This document shows positions 36,954-49,406 of a DNA stretch of 64,000 bases, in pieces. The position numbers were made by a program, and so were the translations under genes. Location: contig QEYB01000158.1 in assembly GCA_017562135.1 (NCBI GenBank), forward strand, positions 186,001 through 250,000. Reading direction: 5' to 3'. The notes under the pieces are model-generated. The model worked only from the letters and a program-made list of their open reading frames with translations. It was not told the DNA's origin and made no database searches. Source of the DNA: Dipylidium caninum (lineage: Eukaryota; Platyhelminthes; Cestoda; Cyclophyllidea; Dipylidiidae). Each line of letters opens with the position of its first letter. Within the stretch, counting starts at the first letter, position 1.

Positions 36954-39900
36954 ATGGCTGTGCGTTCACACCCTCGACGTCGTTCCACAATATCCCTCAT
37001 CAAGGTGACTTACATTGTCTGTGCGGTGACCTTGACGACTTCTCTCATTGTGGGCTCCTTCCTGGTCCACATGCTTGTCCTCCCCTACGTCCACGAGTCC
37101 GAATTTGAGCCCGGCATTTGTCTGGTAGTGAAGATTGAACTTCAACTAGCCCAACGACTGAAGTGCGAGAATAAGTGCTCGAAGGAACGCTCCTCCTTCC
37201 CCTGCCTCCGTGTCACTATTGTCTTTGAAAAGGACAACAGGAATCGCACCGGTCTTCTCTTCGACACCATCGTCACCCACCAGAACTACCGAAATTACGG
37301 GGTAAGTTGTGAGTATAAAGGGGGGAGGGGAGAGGGAGAATCGCTAGCTTGTATGAAGCGTGGAATGACATGCCACTTGACTCGTTTGTCTTCAGCGGAC
37401 ATGAGACGCCTCGGGCTTTGTGGAAGCGTCACTACCCATCCGAAGACAGACGAGGGGACGCGTTTGCCCCGTCTGGCTTGGATTTTCTGAGCCACTCAGC
37501 AGAGGTAGCGTGGACTGCCGTAGAAAGCACCGCATGTCCACATCAAAGTAACGTCCTTGTCCAAGCTGGAATGGTAGTCGTGCGGCGGGCTAACCGCGGA
37601 TCCCCCGCAGAGGGAGGCGGGCGAAATTCCCTTCTTCTGTCCTAAAGATTATTAATGACCATGACACCTTCTAAACGTATGAAGAGTTTGCTTCGCGTCA
37701 CCGTTGCAGAATAAAATCTTCCACCGAAGGAGTGTAAAATGAGCCCTCAGGGATAAGACTGCCTCCTTCCCACGCAAATTTTGCTGGTGACGTGTTGACA
37801 TCCCACATCCCAGTTGGAAGGGATGTAGGAAATGACAGTACCATTGGAGTGGTAATTATTCGAGGCACGCTATTCCACAGTGGGGATCCACTGAGTCCGA
37901 TTTCGAGGCATTTAATCGACGAGGAGAGCCATTTTTCAGACGGAGTGGCGTCTCTGTCACTCTCTCGCCCTGCCGTGTCTCAGGGGAGGCGAGTGGAGGG
38001 TCTCGTGGGACGCAAAGTCCCCTTCCAGCCCTCCTGTCCGTCATAACATGGCTGTCAGTGTCCACGACTCCCCGCCCGACATTTTGTCTACTGTTACGTT
38101 CCGTTTTAAATGAGCACTGCCCAGTGAAGAAATTCCACTCTACTAGGCGGCGTAGGACGAAGGCGATTATCATTCTCTGGTGGTCGCGTAGCCTCTCCCT
38201 CGATGCCGTTGTTAGCCAGGAGCTTCTCAGCAAGGCATGCCCGTTGGTCGGCAGCTGAACGAGTCGCGACGATGCTGGGGGCATAGACATGTCGAATAGA
38301 ATTTGGTGTCCATCTGCCTCAGCGCCGGACGGGTCTGTGTCCGCGCGCGTAAATCCTCCACTCTACAGTCGCCCCATTCAAATTGTCCACATCCACCACC
38401 ACCAGAGTGACTAAAAGGGAAGATAAACGCGAGCGCGACAATGGTGAATGTGCAAGAGAATGGACAATCACCTTGAAAACAACAAAAACACATCATTTTC
38501 TGCCAGCAAAATACGCACACCCTTCACCTCTTCGCCCTATTTCCCTTATTCTCAGAGGCAAAATAAAACAAGGGATGTTGAAGCGATGAAAAGGCGGAGC
38601 GTCACACCTGTGATGTTAATCATTCACAAGCCCTGAGAAATAACGTAGGAGAAAAGGGGATGCGGACATAGTGAGGGGAATCTTGTCAATAACTGCCCTT
38701 TAGCTCGAGTGAAGCGTTTGTTAGTTCGAAGTTGGTCGCTCGAGAAAAAGTTCTGATTTTATCACTCGTCGCAGTCCTACGACTTGCTGCGCTAAAGGCG
38801 ACCCTCTGCAAGGCTTTGCGTCTGTCGGCTTTAGAAGGGTGGAGACCGCGCGGAACCGAGTCCTCGTCCTCCGCTCCACTCATTGCATTGTAGTCTCGCC
38901 GCCTTCGCTCATTTTGTTTAGGTAGTTTTCCACAGCGGTCAGTTGATTCTGCCAAATGAGCCCCTTGTTCTTTACCCGCGTTACGCTTTTTTCTGTCACC
39001 CACGAAGCCCACTTCGCCGCCCCACCTTTACCCTCCTCCGCTCCACGCACCCACCCAAACGCTCCAGTGAGGCGGGCAATGCCGAGTTGAAGGCTTTCTT
39101 TCATCACATCACAAAAATCTGTAAAGGTTCGACTTGTGTACGTTTGGTTCTGTCGGAACGACGCAAATGCTGACTGTCGGGTGCGCTCTTGTCAACATTC
39201 GACTTGTTTGCTCCTCTTCCTCCTTCTCCTCCTCCTCCTCCACCCTCATCTCGTTTTTTTGGTCAGGCAGGAATTACGGCGAGTAAAAGATCAACATGCT
39301 ATTTGTTTTTGTGCGAATAAAACTTCACTGAAGACGGAAAATACGACAAGGGGGGGGGTAAATTGTTACAATACAAACCCATTGCTGGTTGAAATCACGA
39401 ACCCTGTGCAAAATGTCGTCTTATCTGACATCTCATGGACTATCAGACTTAGCCACAAATGCCGAACAGTTCAACTTTCACTCAATTAGCATTAAAATGC
39501 CTGCTATATGCGCTGCCCCACGGCTTGCTGTCGCCAAGGAGGGATAATTCCTCGAAAAGAGGCGGAGGAAGCGGTCTTAAAAGCTCCTAGCTCATCCTAT
39601 GGTGCTGTAGGATCACCTGGTTAAGTTGGTATTAATGCGAATCGCAACTCTCCTTATAGAGGTTGCACCGTTCAAGGCTAATTGACCGGTATGTTAGTTG
39701 AAAACCGTCAGATAACTCCATGGAGAGCGTGGTTGCCAGATATTCAACGACAAAATAGGAGGGGAATATTTTTATCACGCCTGTGCTTGAAATTAGGCGA
39801 AGGAGTGCGGCTGCGTGTGATTTCAAAGGGGCCTTTACGCCTTGCTAAGTTAATTTTAAAATGATTCGCATTCTAAAAAATGACTTTTCCAGACGATTTG

Positions 39901-42900
39901 GGTCTGTGCTAAGGAAATATGGGCGGATGATTGAGCGACCTCATCAAAAAAATTTCGATGCAACTTTATCAAAAGGATGCTGTAAACCACTTTTTCAGTA
40001 GATTCCATTTTAAATCCTCCGTCACGTGCCTCTTTTAAGCGGAATTCTACCCATAAATCACATTTTCCGCCCTCATCTGTCAGGTCGGTGGAGGAAAAAT
40101 GTTAGTCTTCTTAATGCCAGCTTTATAGTTTTTTATTACTCTTTTTGAGAAGATGAAAACACAAGGATCTGAGGGGAGACAAAAAAGATTGGAATGAAAC
40201 GGGAAAAAGTAGGTTTTGCGCACTTCTGTCGCAGAAATAAGGATATAGAATTTTTTGGTTGTAGCGTAAGAAATATAAAAATTAAGAGCACAACAAATTA
40301 GCGCACCAAAATCAGATAGTAAGGGTGGTTTTAGACTTTTTTCCTCTCAAATTCTACACGAGGAACTATCGAGATCGGCATTCGTGCGGGAGGGGATTCT
40401 TTCTTTTAAGCTCCTTATAACGTATCTAAAATTATATGCTTTCATACAGTTTATTCGGAGTCCTTTATGACTTAAGCACTCCTTTATGTTTCAAGTGCTT
40501 CGAAGGGAATGCGAAATCTCATAATTGCAAATTAAATGTTCGCCTTAATTGCTTCAAGGTTAATTATTCCAGCACATCAGGCGAGCATAACAACCTGCTT
40601 AATGAATTACCAAAACCTAAACTATTTACGCAGGCACACAAGTCTTCTCTCCGCTAAAAGACCTCACATGGTTTTAACTAAAGGACGATAAGTCAAAAAT
40701 GCCGATAAATGAGCCTAAGTTAAAAAATATTTGATTTTTTTCTTCCCTTATAATTTCAACTCATAATTCGCATGCCCTAAACATAAAGAAGCCTTGGTCC
40801 TGTGCAAAATTTGCACCAAAACGAAATGCTAGCGCATCTTATGGATGAAAAGTGGTTTTCAATGGGGATTTTCAACGTCTTATATTCTCCACCAAAGCAT
40901 GATCTTTCACAACCCGATCGTGCATTTTCATGTCGTGAGGTCTTGTGTTGGAACCACTTTAGCACGACCGGAAATAACTTTGGAATGAGCATTTCAATCA
41001 AGCAGCAATCTTGAAAGTAGACCATTTCCGGATATGAGAGTAAAAAAACGGGTTGTTCTCTTTCATTCGTTAAATTTCAAAACCGTTATTAGGTTGAGTC
41101 TGCGCAGAAACGCCCATAGGGACGCATTTCCCACAAGTGTTACTCCTTCTTTCCCCCGTCTCTTGTCCTGCCCAACAGCAGATTTGGACACCGAGAAATT
41201 AGACCTCCTGACTCCCTAGTTTGGTTTGTGTATTCCGTTTGTTATGAACCGTTTGCTTTATTTGAGCCAAGGCGACCACATCGAATCAGATTTCAAAGCC
41301 ACATGCCGATTATATTCGATGTGATCGGGCCGGCAAAAAATGGAGGCCAAAAGAGAGTTTATTTGATTCTTCTGCCATTTCGTATTTGAGGGGCAACAAC
41401 CCTTGATCCTGGCAAAACGGCTTCTTTTGATTTGGGACTCAGGGTGGGGCGAATCTCTAGGTTGCGTGATTTGTTGTAATCAATTGTCCAAATGAGATAT
41501 TAACTGCTCCCCCGAGAAAATTGAAGTAAGGGAAGACTACATTAGGCTACAGATGAAAACTCTACTCTGAAATGCGCTAAAATATTTTACATTTTTATGC
41601 ACAGAAATCTCCTAATCGATTCCTCAAACACTCATCCATTGCGCAGTGAGGAAAGCACTTTTTTGCACCTTTTGGTAAAAAAAGGTGATGCACATCAGCG
41701 TGACAACGGAGGCTGATTGTAAAATGGTGCAATGGCGAAAGGAGGGTAAAATGTGAGGGCAATTGGAGCGGTTTCGAAAGACCTCGCCACCTCCTCCGCG
41801 TAAAAGCGGCATTTAAAAGGCTCCGGTTGCCCTCGTGAGGGCGGAGAAAGGACTGGAAGAACAAAGGAAAATGGAAAAGCACATTAATTATTCCAGACCA
41901 AGTGCTACCCGGGAGGTAGGGCCTCCCCAAGACCAAATTTAAAGGGAAGCAGTACGCTTTTACCTTGGTTTGAAGGAACAGCCCAGTGTAATTTTGTTGA
42001 GTGAGGATTGCGACTTTTAATTTTGATAAACATAATTGTTTGACGCCTGCATGCAACCGTTTGGGAATTGCTTGAATTCGACAAATTTGAGATTCCGTTT
42101 TGATTAAAATGAAGCGCTTTTTCATCATCGCTTACCGCCACTCGCTGAAGTATCGGCAACTGCTCCACCAACGAATCCTCCTTTCCGAGGGCCATTGACG
42201 CCAAATGTACCTTTCCCGTCCGCCCATCGGTCAGTCCGTCCGCACTCTCGTCTCTCCCCACCGCCCACCGCCCCTTCACATCGCCCACTTCACACCTCCA
42301 GCCTCCCGCTTCACAGTGCGCCCATCTCCTCCCCCTCCACCTCCACTCGCCTGCCTCCCTCCCCGACCCAACTAGTCTGCCGAAGCAGGGCTCGATCGGG
42401 TGCATCCTCCCTCTCACAACCCTCACTTGCTCTTCGCTACAAAATGTCCTCGGCAAATGACTTCCCTCGTCTCTACTCTTCCACCTCCGCCTCCGCCTCC
42501 CCGCTCCTCGCCTCCTCCGCCTCCTCCGCCCTCGCCGCCTCCGCTTCCTCCGTCTCCCCACTCGGCACACAACTCGCGTCTCGCCATCTGGACACGGCAA
42601 ACTCCCCTCGCCTCTGTGTCCACGAGAAAAAACAACTCCATTTTGAGCTGCTTCTCATTTGTTTTTCCACCACGGCCCCTTCCACCTCTCATCTCCTGCT
42701 GTGGAGGAGGAGAGGAGGAGGAGGAGAATTCGCTCCGCCACCGCGTCTACTCAACATCACGTCCACTCACACGTGCAACGTGAAGTTCGCCGCCACTGCG
42801 CCTGGCACCGCTTCACTGCCTCCCGTTATTCCTCTTCTCCTCTCCTCTCCTCGACGATGCTCACTTTTTCCACTAAATTTTTGATTGCTTCTCCGTGCAC

Positions 42901-44762
42901 GCCGTCCACGTCTCTTCCACTGAACTTCTTCTGCCACCAGGCACACTGTGCCGAATGTACTTCTCACACAGGGTCACCACCCCCCCCCCTCCGTGGCGAG
43001 GTGTAGGACTGCGGGCTTTCCGGACAGATGGTAGATGGGCGAAGTACTGATTGAAGGCCTTGTGCGCCTCGCGTAGGAGGTGAGCCGTCGCTCCTCCTCC
43101 CGTCGCCTTCACCTCTCCCCTCAATCGGTCCACTCGTCCTCCCATCCGAATCGTCCAATCACGGCGAGTCGATCGCTCGTCTCCTCTCCCCTCCCCTCTG
43201 GCATGCCTCATTCGACTGTTACAGGTGGCTATTTACTACTTATGCGCGGTTAAGTAAACACGGCCTATCACAAATTAAGAAAAGTCTCTCTCGTCACCAC
43301 TCCCTCTCTCTCTCCCTCTCTACTCGCTAATTTCTCTTTATCCTCACCTCACCTTGCCCCTTCCCCCCCCCTTTGCCCTTCTGGGCTGACAGTCTTGTCG
43401 GAGGATTTTCCGACGAGAGGCTAAATAGCGTGGTGGATGGAACAGCAATGCTCCGTGTCTTCAAACAAGACGAGATAAGCGAACAGACACCGTCTGTCTG
43501 CAGACTGCTGCTCTCCTCCTCGTCCCCTCACTCGCCCTACTCCGGAGCAGTTGTCAGAGTTGACATTTGGCTTACGAAGACGACGAGGGAGGGAGAGACT
43601 GGTGAAGGTCGGACGTGAAGACGTGAATGTCTCACCAGCGCCACCCCCACTTAATGACTCGCTACTTCACTTCTCTACTGAAACTTTCACGATTTTTTCA
43701 TGTTCTCCACGAAGACCGAGGAACAAGTATGATTTTAATGCCATTTTAGTGCGAGTGAATGCATTTGAAGAGCCATGAAGTGGCGGAGGAGGCCGTGGGG
43801 AGGTGAGACGAGGATGTGGGAAGATCGAAGTGTTGTGGCTGAGCCGGAGTTCGGCAATTTCATTGAATTTTGCCCCTCCCCCACCAAATCACCTCAATTT
43901 TACTTACCTTCCACCACGAAACTAATCCGCTTTTGCAGTGGCGCGCAAAGGGTGCTTCAGGGGGATTCACGAAGCGGACTATCAGAGGCCGAGGGCGCAT
44001 GCGGAGAGGATCACACAGGCGGCAAAATGGACCCTGTCCCCTTCCGCCCTGACGGCTGAACGAGCGAGAGAATCGCTAAATTGCCCCACCGAAGACGGGG
44101 GGAGGAGGAGGAGGGAACATGGCAAGAGAGGGTCACTTTTCCTCTCCTATGCGCTCCGTCAACGCGCTCTTTGTCCCATCGCCAGGCGCCCACCCGATCC
44201 CCTGTTCTCCCGACCTGTTACCAAGCAAGTGGTGTTTCAAGTCGACTGTTCGCCTCGTTTCGACGTCGCTCACTCAGACGTGGCCACTCGTTACGGCCTC
44301 CGCCGATGCTTTTCTCCATTCCACCAAACTCCCTTTTTTCTGGCTTTTACTCATCGCGCCGTCTTATTTTACTCTCCCCTTCAGTGCGCCACGAGCTCGT
44401 GCCTTCAACGCCAGGAGGAGAATGACTTCGCGGTGCAAATGTTCCGCCTGAGTCTACAGAGTCGCGGCTCCTTCCGCTGTTTCGTCTCAGCTCAGCACGA
44501 CGACGAGGCGTTGATGTACAAAGTCTACCAACTCTCCACCATCTTCAATGCCCTCTTCTGGCCTCTCAGTGTCTTCTGCCTCTCCCTCGCCGTCATCGGC
44601 CTCCTCTACGTCATCGACCGATGCAAAGTGTGGAACACCGACGCCTGCTCATCGCCTGAGCCTCCCACCTTCCCGTCGGTCGTCTGTACATACGCAAAAG
44701 ACACACACACACACACCCCACACACCACCGAGAATCCCCTCGTCCCCACTCGCCCGACTTAA
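36954..44762 (+). CDS. KCNMB-like (BK channel beta subunit-type) membrane protein, two exons
   Basis: Exons 36954-37301 and 44385-44762 (phase 0 at the junction, intron 7,083 nt) give 241 residues. A short basic N-terminus leads to a first membrane segment (IKVTYIVCAVTLTTSLIVGS onward). A Cys-rich outer loop follows with Cys in EPGIC, LKC, ENKC, FPC, then CATSSC and FRC, and an NRT glycosylation site. The second membrane segment contains STIFNALFWPLSVFCLSL. The Cys spacing, the FPCLRV motif and the FWP motif at the start of the second segment match vertebrate KCNMB subunits, which tune Ca2+/voltage gating of BK channels. The insect TipE family has a similar layout but fits the FWP and Cys pattern less well. 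The start is the first in-frame ATG. Confidence 0.75.
37302..42195 (+). other. Proximal part of the KCNMB-like intron
   Basis: This stretch is GC-rich near 37.3-39.2 kb and AT-rich from 39.5 to 41.6 kb. It contains a short pyrimidine tract (39215-39245). No exon or mobile-element protein was recognised. Confidence 0.5.
42196..44212 (+). repeat. Left arm of a large imperfect inverted repeat
   Basis: Read on the plus strand, this arm matches the reverse complement of 45472-47036 segment after segment. Shared blocks include the outer end (acgccaaatgtac, then the cgcccatcggtcagtc block), the block around 43200-43290 (catgcctcattcgactgtta), the block at 43850-44030, and the inner end (ggcgcc followed by gatcccctgttc). 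Some blocks are nearly identical. Others differ by small indels, and one 372-nt block is present only here. The arm lies wholly in the KCNMB-like intron. Confidence 0.9.
43421..43792. mobile_element. 372-nt block present only in the left arm (insertion, or deletion from the right arm)
   Basis: The right arm runs continuously across this point (gacgagagg joined to ccgtgggg), while the left arm carries 372 extra bases. The sequence GAGG occurs at both borders, which could be a 4-bp target-site duplication. No terminal inverted repeats or coding content are visible, so the mobile-element reading is tentative. Confidence 0.35.
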
Positions 44763-45471
44763 TTGGACTGCGGGAATCGTGGGAAGAAGGCACCAATGAC
44801 TGGAGAGGATGTCGCAGTCAGTGACTCGGGGAGAGCAGAGCCCTCATCGAGACGAAAGGCGAGTCGGAAATTGCAGCTCACTTCCAACTGCACTTTCACT
44901 AAGTCGTTGCCCGCCTTGGAGCCGTGGGAACACGCAGGACGCGACGATTTTTTGCCTCGCCACCTCCACGACCACCTACGTGGGGACTTGCGATCATCCT
45001 TTTACCAAATGCGATATTTCGAATTCCACAATGGACTCTGCGCCTTGGAATGGGCTCAGAGGCGGATTCAACGTGCTCCATCCCCTCTGCCACCCCGATT
45101 TCCCACCCCATCCGCGCCCAACGTGTGTTCCACCGACACGGCAAGTGGTTGCCTGCTCCCTTCAGGCAGGTGTCACAGCACGAGAGGTTGTCGATTCATC
45201 ACTTTGAAGAGGCGAATGGTAAATTGCTGCTCCCTGCCCCGCGAAAACTCGTAAGCCGGAGAAATCTCCCTCCTCCAAACTCCAGCGATCGTTACTACTT
45301 TGGAGTTGGCTTGTGACCAAAGACTTCCCTTGTTGGGAATGTGTTCTCTTCCCTCTCGCCCCAATTCATATGCCATGGATGCTTCGAGCTCTGGGGACGC
45401 TTCTCCTCGGCGGGAGCGTGGACAGGACAGGGTTGAGCAGAATGGTTGTGGAAGAGGCTCAATGGTCGGCG
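44763..45471 (+). other. Non-coding part of the inverted-repeat loop
   Basis: This is the probable 3' UTR and downstream sequence of the KCNMB-like gene. I see no further gene. A CA-rich run sits just inside the end of the coding exon (44702-44717). A CGTGGGAA octamer occurs near 44925. Confidence 0.4.
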
Positions 45472-47036
45472 CGGAACAGGGGATCGGGAAGGCGCCTGGA
45501 GTGGGACAAAGAGCGCGTGGGAGGGAGAAGTGGCTCTCCCCTGCCTTTTCCCTCCTCCACCTCCCGCCTTCGGGTCGGTAATTTAGCGATCCTCTCTTAG
45601 CTCGAACACTGCGTCAGGGCGGAGAGGACACGGTCTTGTTTGCCGCCTGTGTGATCCACTTCGCATCCTCTCCACGCGACACATCCGCCCTCTGATAGTC
45701 TTCTTCGTGGAAATCCCCTGAAGCACCATTTGCGCGTCACTTAAAAGCGGATTAGTTTCTTGGTGGAAGGCAAGTAAAATTGAGGTGAGGTGGTGGGGAA
45801 GAAGCAGAATTCCATCGAATTGCCGAACTCCGGCTCAACCACAACACTTCGCTCCTCCAACATCCTCGTCCACTTCCCCACGGCCTCTCGTCGAAAAGTC
45901 CTCTAACAAGACTGTCAGTCCGCGAGGGTGAGGCGGGGAGCAGGAGGAGGTGAGGACAAGTGGAGCGTAGAGATTAGGGAAAGCAAGTGACTTCTTAATT
46001 TGTGATAGGCCGTGTTTACTTAACCGCGCATAAGTAGTAAATAGCCACCTGTAACAGTCGAATGAGGCATGCCAGAGGGAGGGGAGAGAGGAGACGAGCG
46101 ATCGACTCGCCGTGATTGGACGATGTCGATGGGAGGGACGAGTGACCGATTGAGGGGAGAGGTGAAGGCGACGGGAGGAGGAGCGACGGCTCACCTCCTA
46201 CGCGAGGCGCACAAGGCCTTCAATCAGTACTTCGCCCATCTACCATCTGTCCGGAAAGCCCGCAGCCCTACACCTCGCCACGGGGGGGGGGTGGTGTGTG
46301 AGAAGTACATTTCGGGCACAGTGTGCCCTGGTGGCAGAAGAAGTTCAGTGGAAGAGAGCGTGGACGGCGTGCACGAGGAAGCAATTAAAAATTTAGTGGA
46401 CGAAAGTGGCATCGTCGAGGAGAGGAGAGGAGAGGAGAGGAATAACGGGAGGCAGTGAAGCGGTGCAGGGCGCAAGTGGCGGCGCAACTTCACGTTGCAC
46501 GTGTTGATGGACGTGATGTTGAGTAGACGCGGTGGCGGAAGCGAATTCTCCTCCTCCTCCTCTCCTCCTCCACAGCAGGAGGAAGGGTGGGCAAAACAAA
46601 TGAGGAAGCAGCTCAAAATGGTTGGTTTTCTCGTGGACACAGAGGCGAGGGAGTTTTGCCGCGTGCAGGCGGAGACGCGAGTTTGTGTGCCGAGTGGGGA
46701 GACGGAGGAAGCGAGGCGGCGAGGCGGAGTGAGGCGGAGGAGGCGAGGAGGCGGAGGCGGAGGTGGAAGAGTAGAGACGAGGGAAGTCATTTGTCGAGGA
46801 CATTTGTAGCGAGAGCAAGTGAGTTTGTGAGAGGGAGGATGCACCCGATCGAGTCTGCTTGGCAGAGTAGTTGGGTCGGGGGAGGAGGCAGGCGAGTGGA
46901 GTGGAGGGGGAGAGAATGCGCACTGTGAAGCGGGAGGCTGGAGGTGTGAAGTGGGCGGTGGGGGTGGGCGGTGGGAGAGACGAGAGTGTGGACGGGACTG
47001 ACCGATGGGCGGACGGGAAAAGTACATTTGGCGTCA
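45472..47036 (-). repeat. Right arm of the large inverted repeat
   Basis: This is the reverse-complement partner of 42196-44212. The plus-strand frame 46069-46458 and the minus-strand frame 42873-43211 of the left arm share a run of about 50 identical residues, including GGGATAHLLREAHKAFNQYF. I do not recognise this as a known protein. Identity at the base level is just as high, so the shared peptide alone does not show selection. Confidence 0.9.
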
Positions 47037-47360
47037 GTCGCACCTGAACGGGAGGCGGTGCTGTCCTGCTTCAGTCCATTATTGCCTCGTCTGGCAGGTA
47101 AGGAGAAAAATCACCTCACCCAGTAGTTTCGCCCCTTTATGGAACAGCGAAAAATCCGGAAACATTAAGCCACGGCTTTTTGATATCTTCTTCATTTTTT
47201 TTGCTTTTTTGGTCTTCCAAAAATATCTTTTTGTGAATAAAAACAAATGTGGGGCAGAATGCGGAAAAGATGGCGGTTGCAACGGATTCTTCCAACCTTC
47301 TTCTGCTCCAATTCTTCGCAAGTCTTCACGGCTATCCACTATGATGTCCCTCTTTTCCTC

Positions 47361-47400
47361 CTTCCTCCCTCCCTCCCTCCCTCCCTCCTTCCCTCCCTCC
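47361..47400 (+). repeat. CCTC-rich imperfect microsatellite
   Basis: A run of CTCC/CTTC units about 40 nt long. Confidence 0.85.
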
Positions 47401-47639
47401 TTAACCTCCCTGGCGCCTCTTCCCAGACTGCCGTCTTTAAATCATTCTCCTCTTGACACAGACTTCTCCCATTTGAGGTTTTTCGTTAGGTTTTTAACAA
47501 CTAATAGTGCATTCGTTCTAGAATGTGTCACCACTTAGGCCAGAACACCCTCTCGTTCGGAGACAAATTTGCTTCACAATAGGCCGCCTTCCTTACCATT
47601 TTTTCTCAGATGATTCACTTTTCCTTTCCACTTGTCACG

Positions 47640-47960
47640 ATGAAAATAGGGTGAAAAGTGGAAATGAATGAGAAATCTGCTCAAATTCGAGTCATTCTTC
47701 TCGTAGACACGCACGAGAGAGGAGTTTTGCCGTGCCCTGATAAGGCCGCCACTTGAGTGACGAGTGGGGGAGGCGGAGGCGGAGGACACGACCGAAAGTC
47801 AACACCTGCTGGACACTTATGTCGAAGGCACCTCAGAGATTTGAGGGTGAGAATGAACCCACTCAGCTGAGCGACTCCCACGCGCCAGATTGGGCAGCCA
47901 ATCAAATTGGCCAAAATTCAAATGATTTAGTAAAACAATAAAGGGGCACTAGAGGGCAAA
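47640..47960 (+). repeat. Diverged extra copy of part of the inverted-repeat arm
   Basis: Bases 47670-47830 resemble 46595-46820 of the right arm in the same orientation. Both have an atgag...agctcaaa-like block, a ctcgt[a/g]gacac block, then gagttttgccg, and further on a gtg/gacgagtgggg-type block rich in ggcgga. Many substitutions separate them. The arm sequence thus appears to belong to a repeat family with at least three local copies of different age. Confidence 0.55.
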
Positions 47961-49406
47961 CGTGCCACGATCCCGTCCACTCCCACCTCCGATATACTCA
48001 AGGCTACTACTCCCCCCCCCCCCACCCAAATCTTCTCAGCATCTGTCAAGTCGCCACTTCAAATGGCTCTAATAAATGCGACAATCCAGAGAGATAAATT
48101 TCTGCACCCTCTGGGAGCGCGAGGACGTCGCATTTTACAAGACAATGTGTTAAGAGGTCTAAAGAATTCTTAGGTGTCTAGTAGCACGTCCTTGGGTTAT
48201 AAGATGCGAGAATATTTCGTGTCTGCTACGCCTAACGACGTTGGGAAAGGGGGTGGCGCAGCCTCTGCATGTTCTTCACTTGGAAAATTCCTGTGTTTTG
48301 GAATAGTGATTTCGCACGAGGCGAGGTTTTTTTTTAAAAACTTGAGGGGAATAATAAGAGATGAGATGAGTGCCTTCCACCTGATTGACTTCAAGTTTCC
48401 TTTTTTTACGGCGTTGTTTGCTAGGACTTGTATGCTTACTGGCGAAATTCACCTGTGACATCGCAATTCAATGTTTTCATTTCACTCATCATATGTTACA
48501 TTCTCCTGCCCCATTATTACTACGGCAGCGATACACGGTAAGTACTAATAAAGTAATAAGACTGTGAATATTGTTTAAATATACGTAGGTTCGGCCGTCT
48601 TTCCTCTCCCACACTTTGGTTGAGAATTTTGTCCTTCAGGCACGTTTGCAGTCCCCAAACCTCTTTGATGATGAATAGTCAATCTAACCTTATCTTTTTT
48701 CGCAAAACTGTAAGACAACTTCGTTTCGCCTTTTGACAATTCGCCAACGTCTTAGTAGCGACGTGCACTCTTTCCCTATGAGCAACATTGAGCCTGTCCT
48801 CGGCTTGTCTGCATAACTGCGAAGGAATGGATGATCAAGTCATCGAAGCATGCGTGCTGGTGCAGAAGAGTAAGCATACCGTGAAACTAGTCAACTAATT
48901 GGGAGCTGAAATCAAAGTGCAGGACATTAGGATAATCGCCTAAGAAGTTTGCAACTCCGACACACATGAGAATTAATGCTGCCAAAGTCCCGGATCCTTG
49001 CCAAACCGTCACAAACGCAAACGAAAAGTAATTAGTTCACGCGCATAATATGAATAAACACAAACGTTTTTATTTGGTAGAGAATTTAAAGAACAGGTAC
49101 TAACATCTAATGACAAGCAAAATCTCAAAACTATGACAGTTGTGAAATAAGGATATAAATACCTTGCTATAAAAAATAATTATTATAAGTTGGGAAAAAA
49201 CACAAATATAACAATGGTGAGGTATTCTGGTTTTCTAACAGTTAAATTTGCTTAACCGAAAAAATATGCGCATATTTGCAGGTGATGCTTCTCTTTTCAA
49301 ACCAACTCCAGTGAAGCGTCGACTGCACAACTTATCCGCGCTGTGTTTTAAATAACCTGATTAACACCGCGCCATATGGAATCATATGTCTTTTCTAACT
49401 GGTTAG
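47961..49406. other. Intergenic region upstream of the YPEL gene
   Basis: The stretch becomes AT-rich from about 48.5 kb and includes a run of C at about 48010-48022. No exon was recognised. It should include the YPEL promoter and 5' UTR. Confidence 0.4.

Noticed and set aside
42195..42884. 229-codon Ser/Pro-rich frame in the left arm
   Set aside because: It is low-complexity sequence from CTCC-rich DNA and is broken in the right arm.
43938..44384. Upstream part of the 275-codon frame that contains KCNMB-like exon 2
   Set aside because: This part lies in the repeat arm and is copied in the other arm, where it is not kept open. The family alignment begins exactly at the acceptor at 44385.
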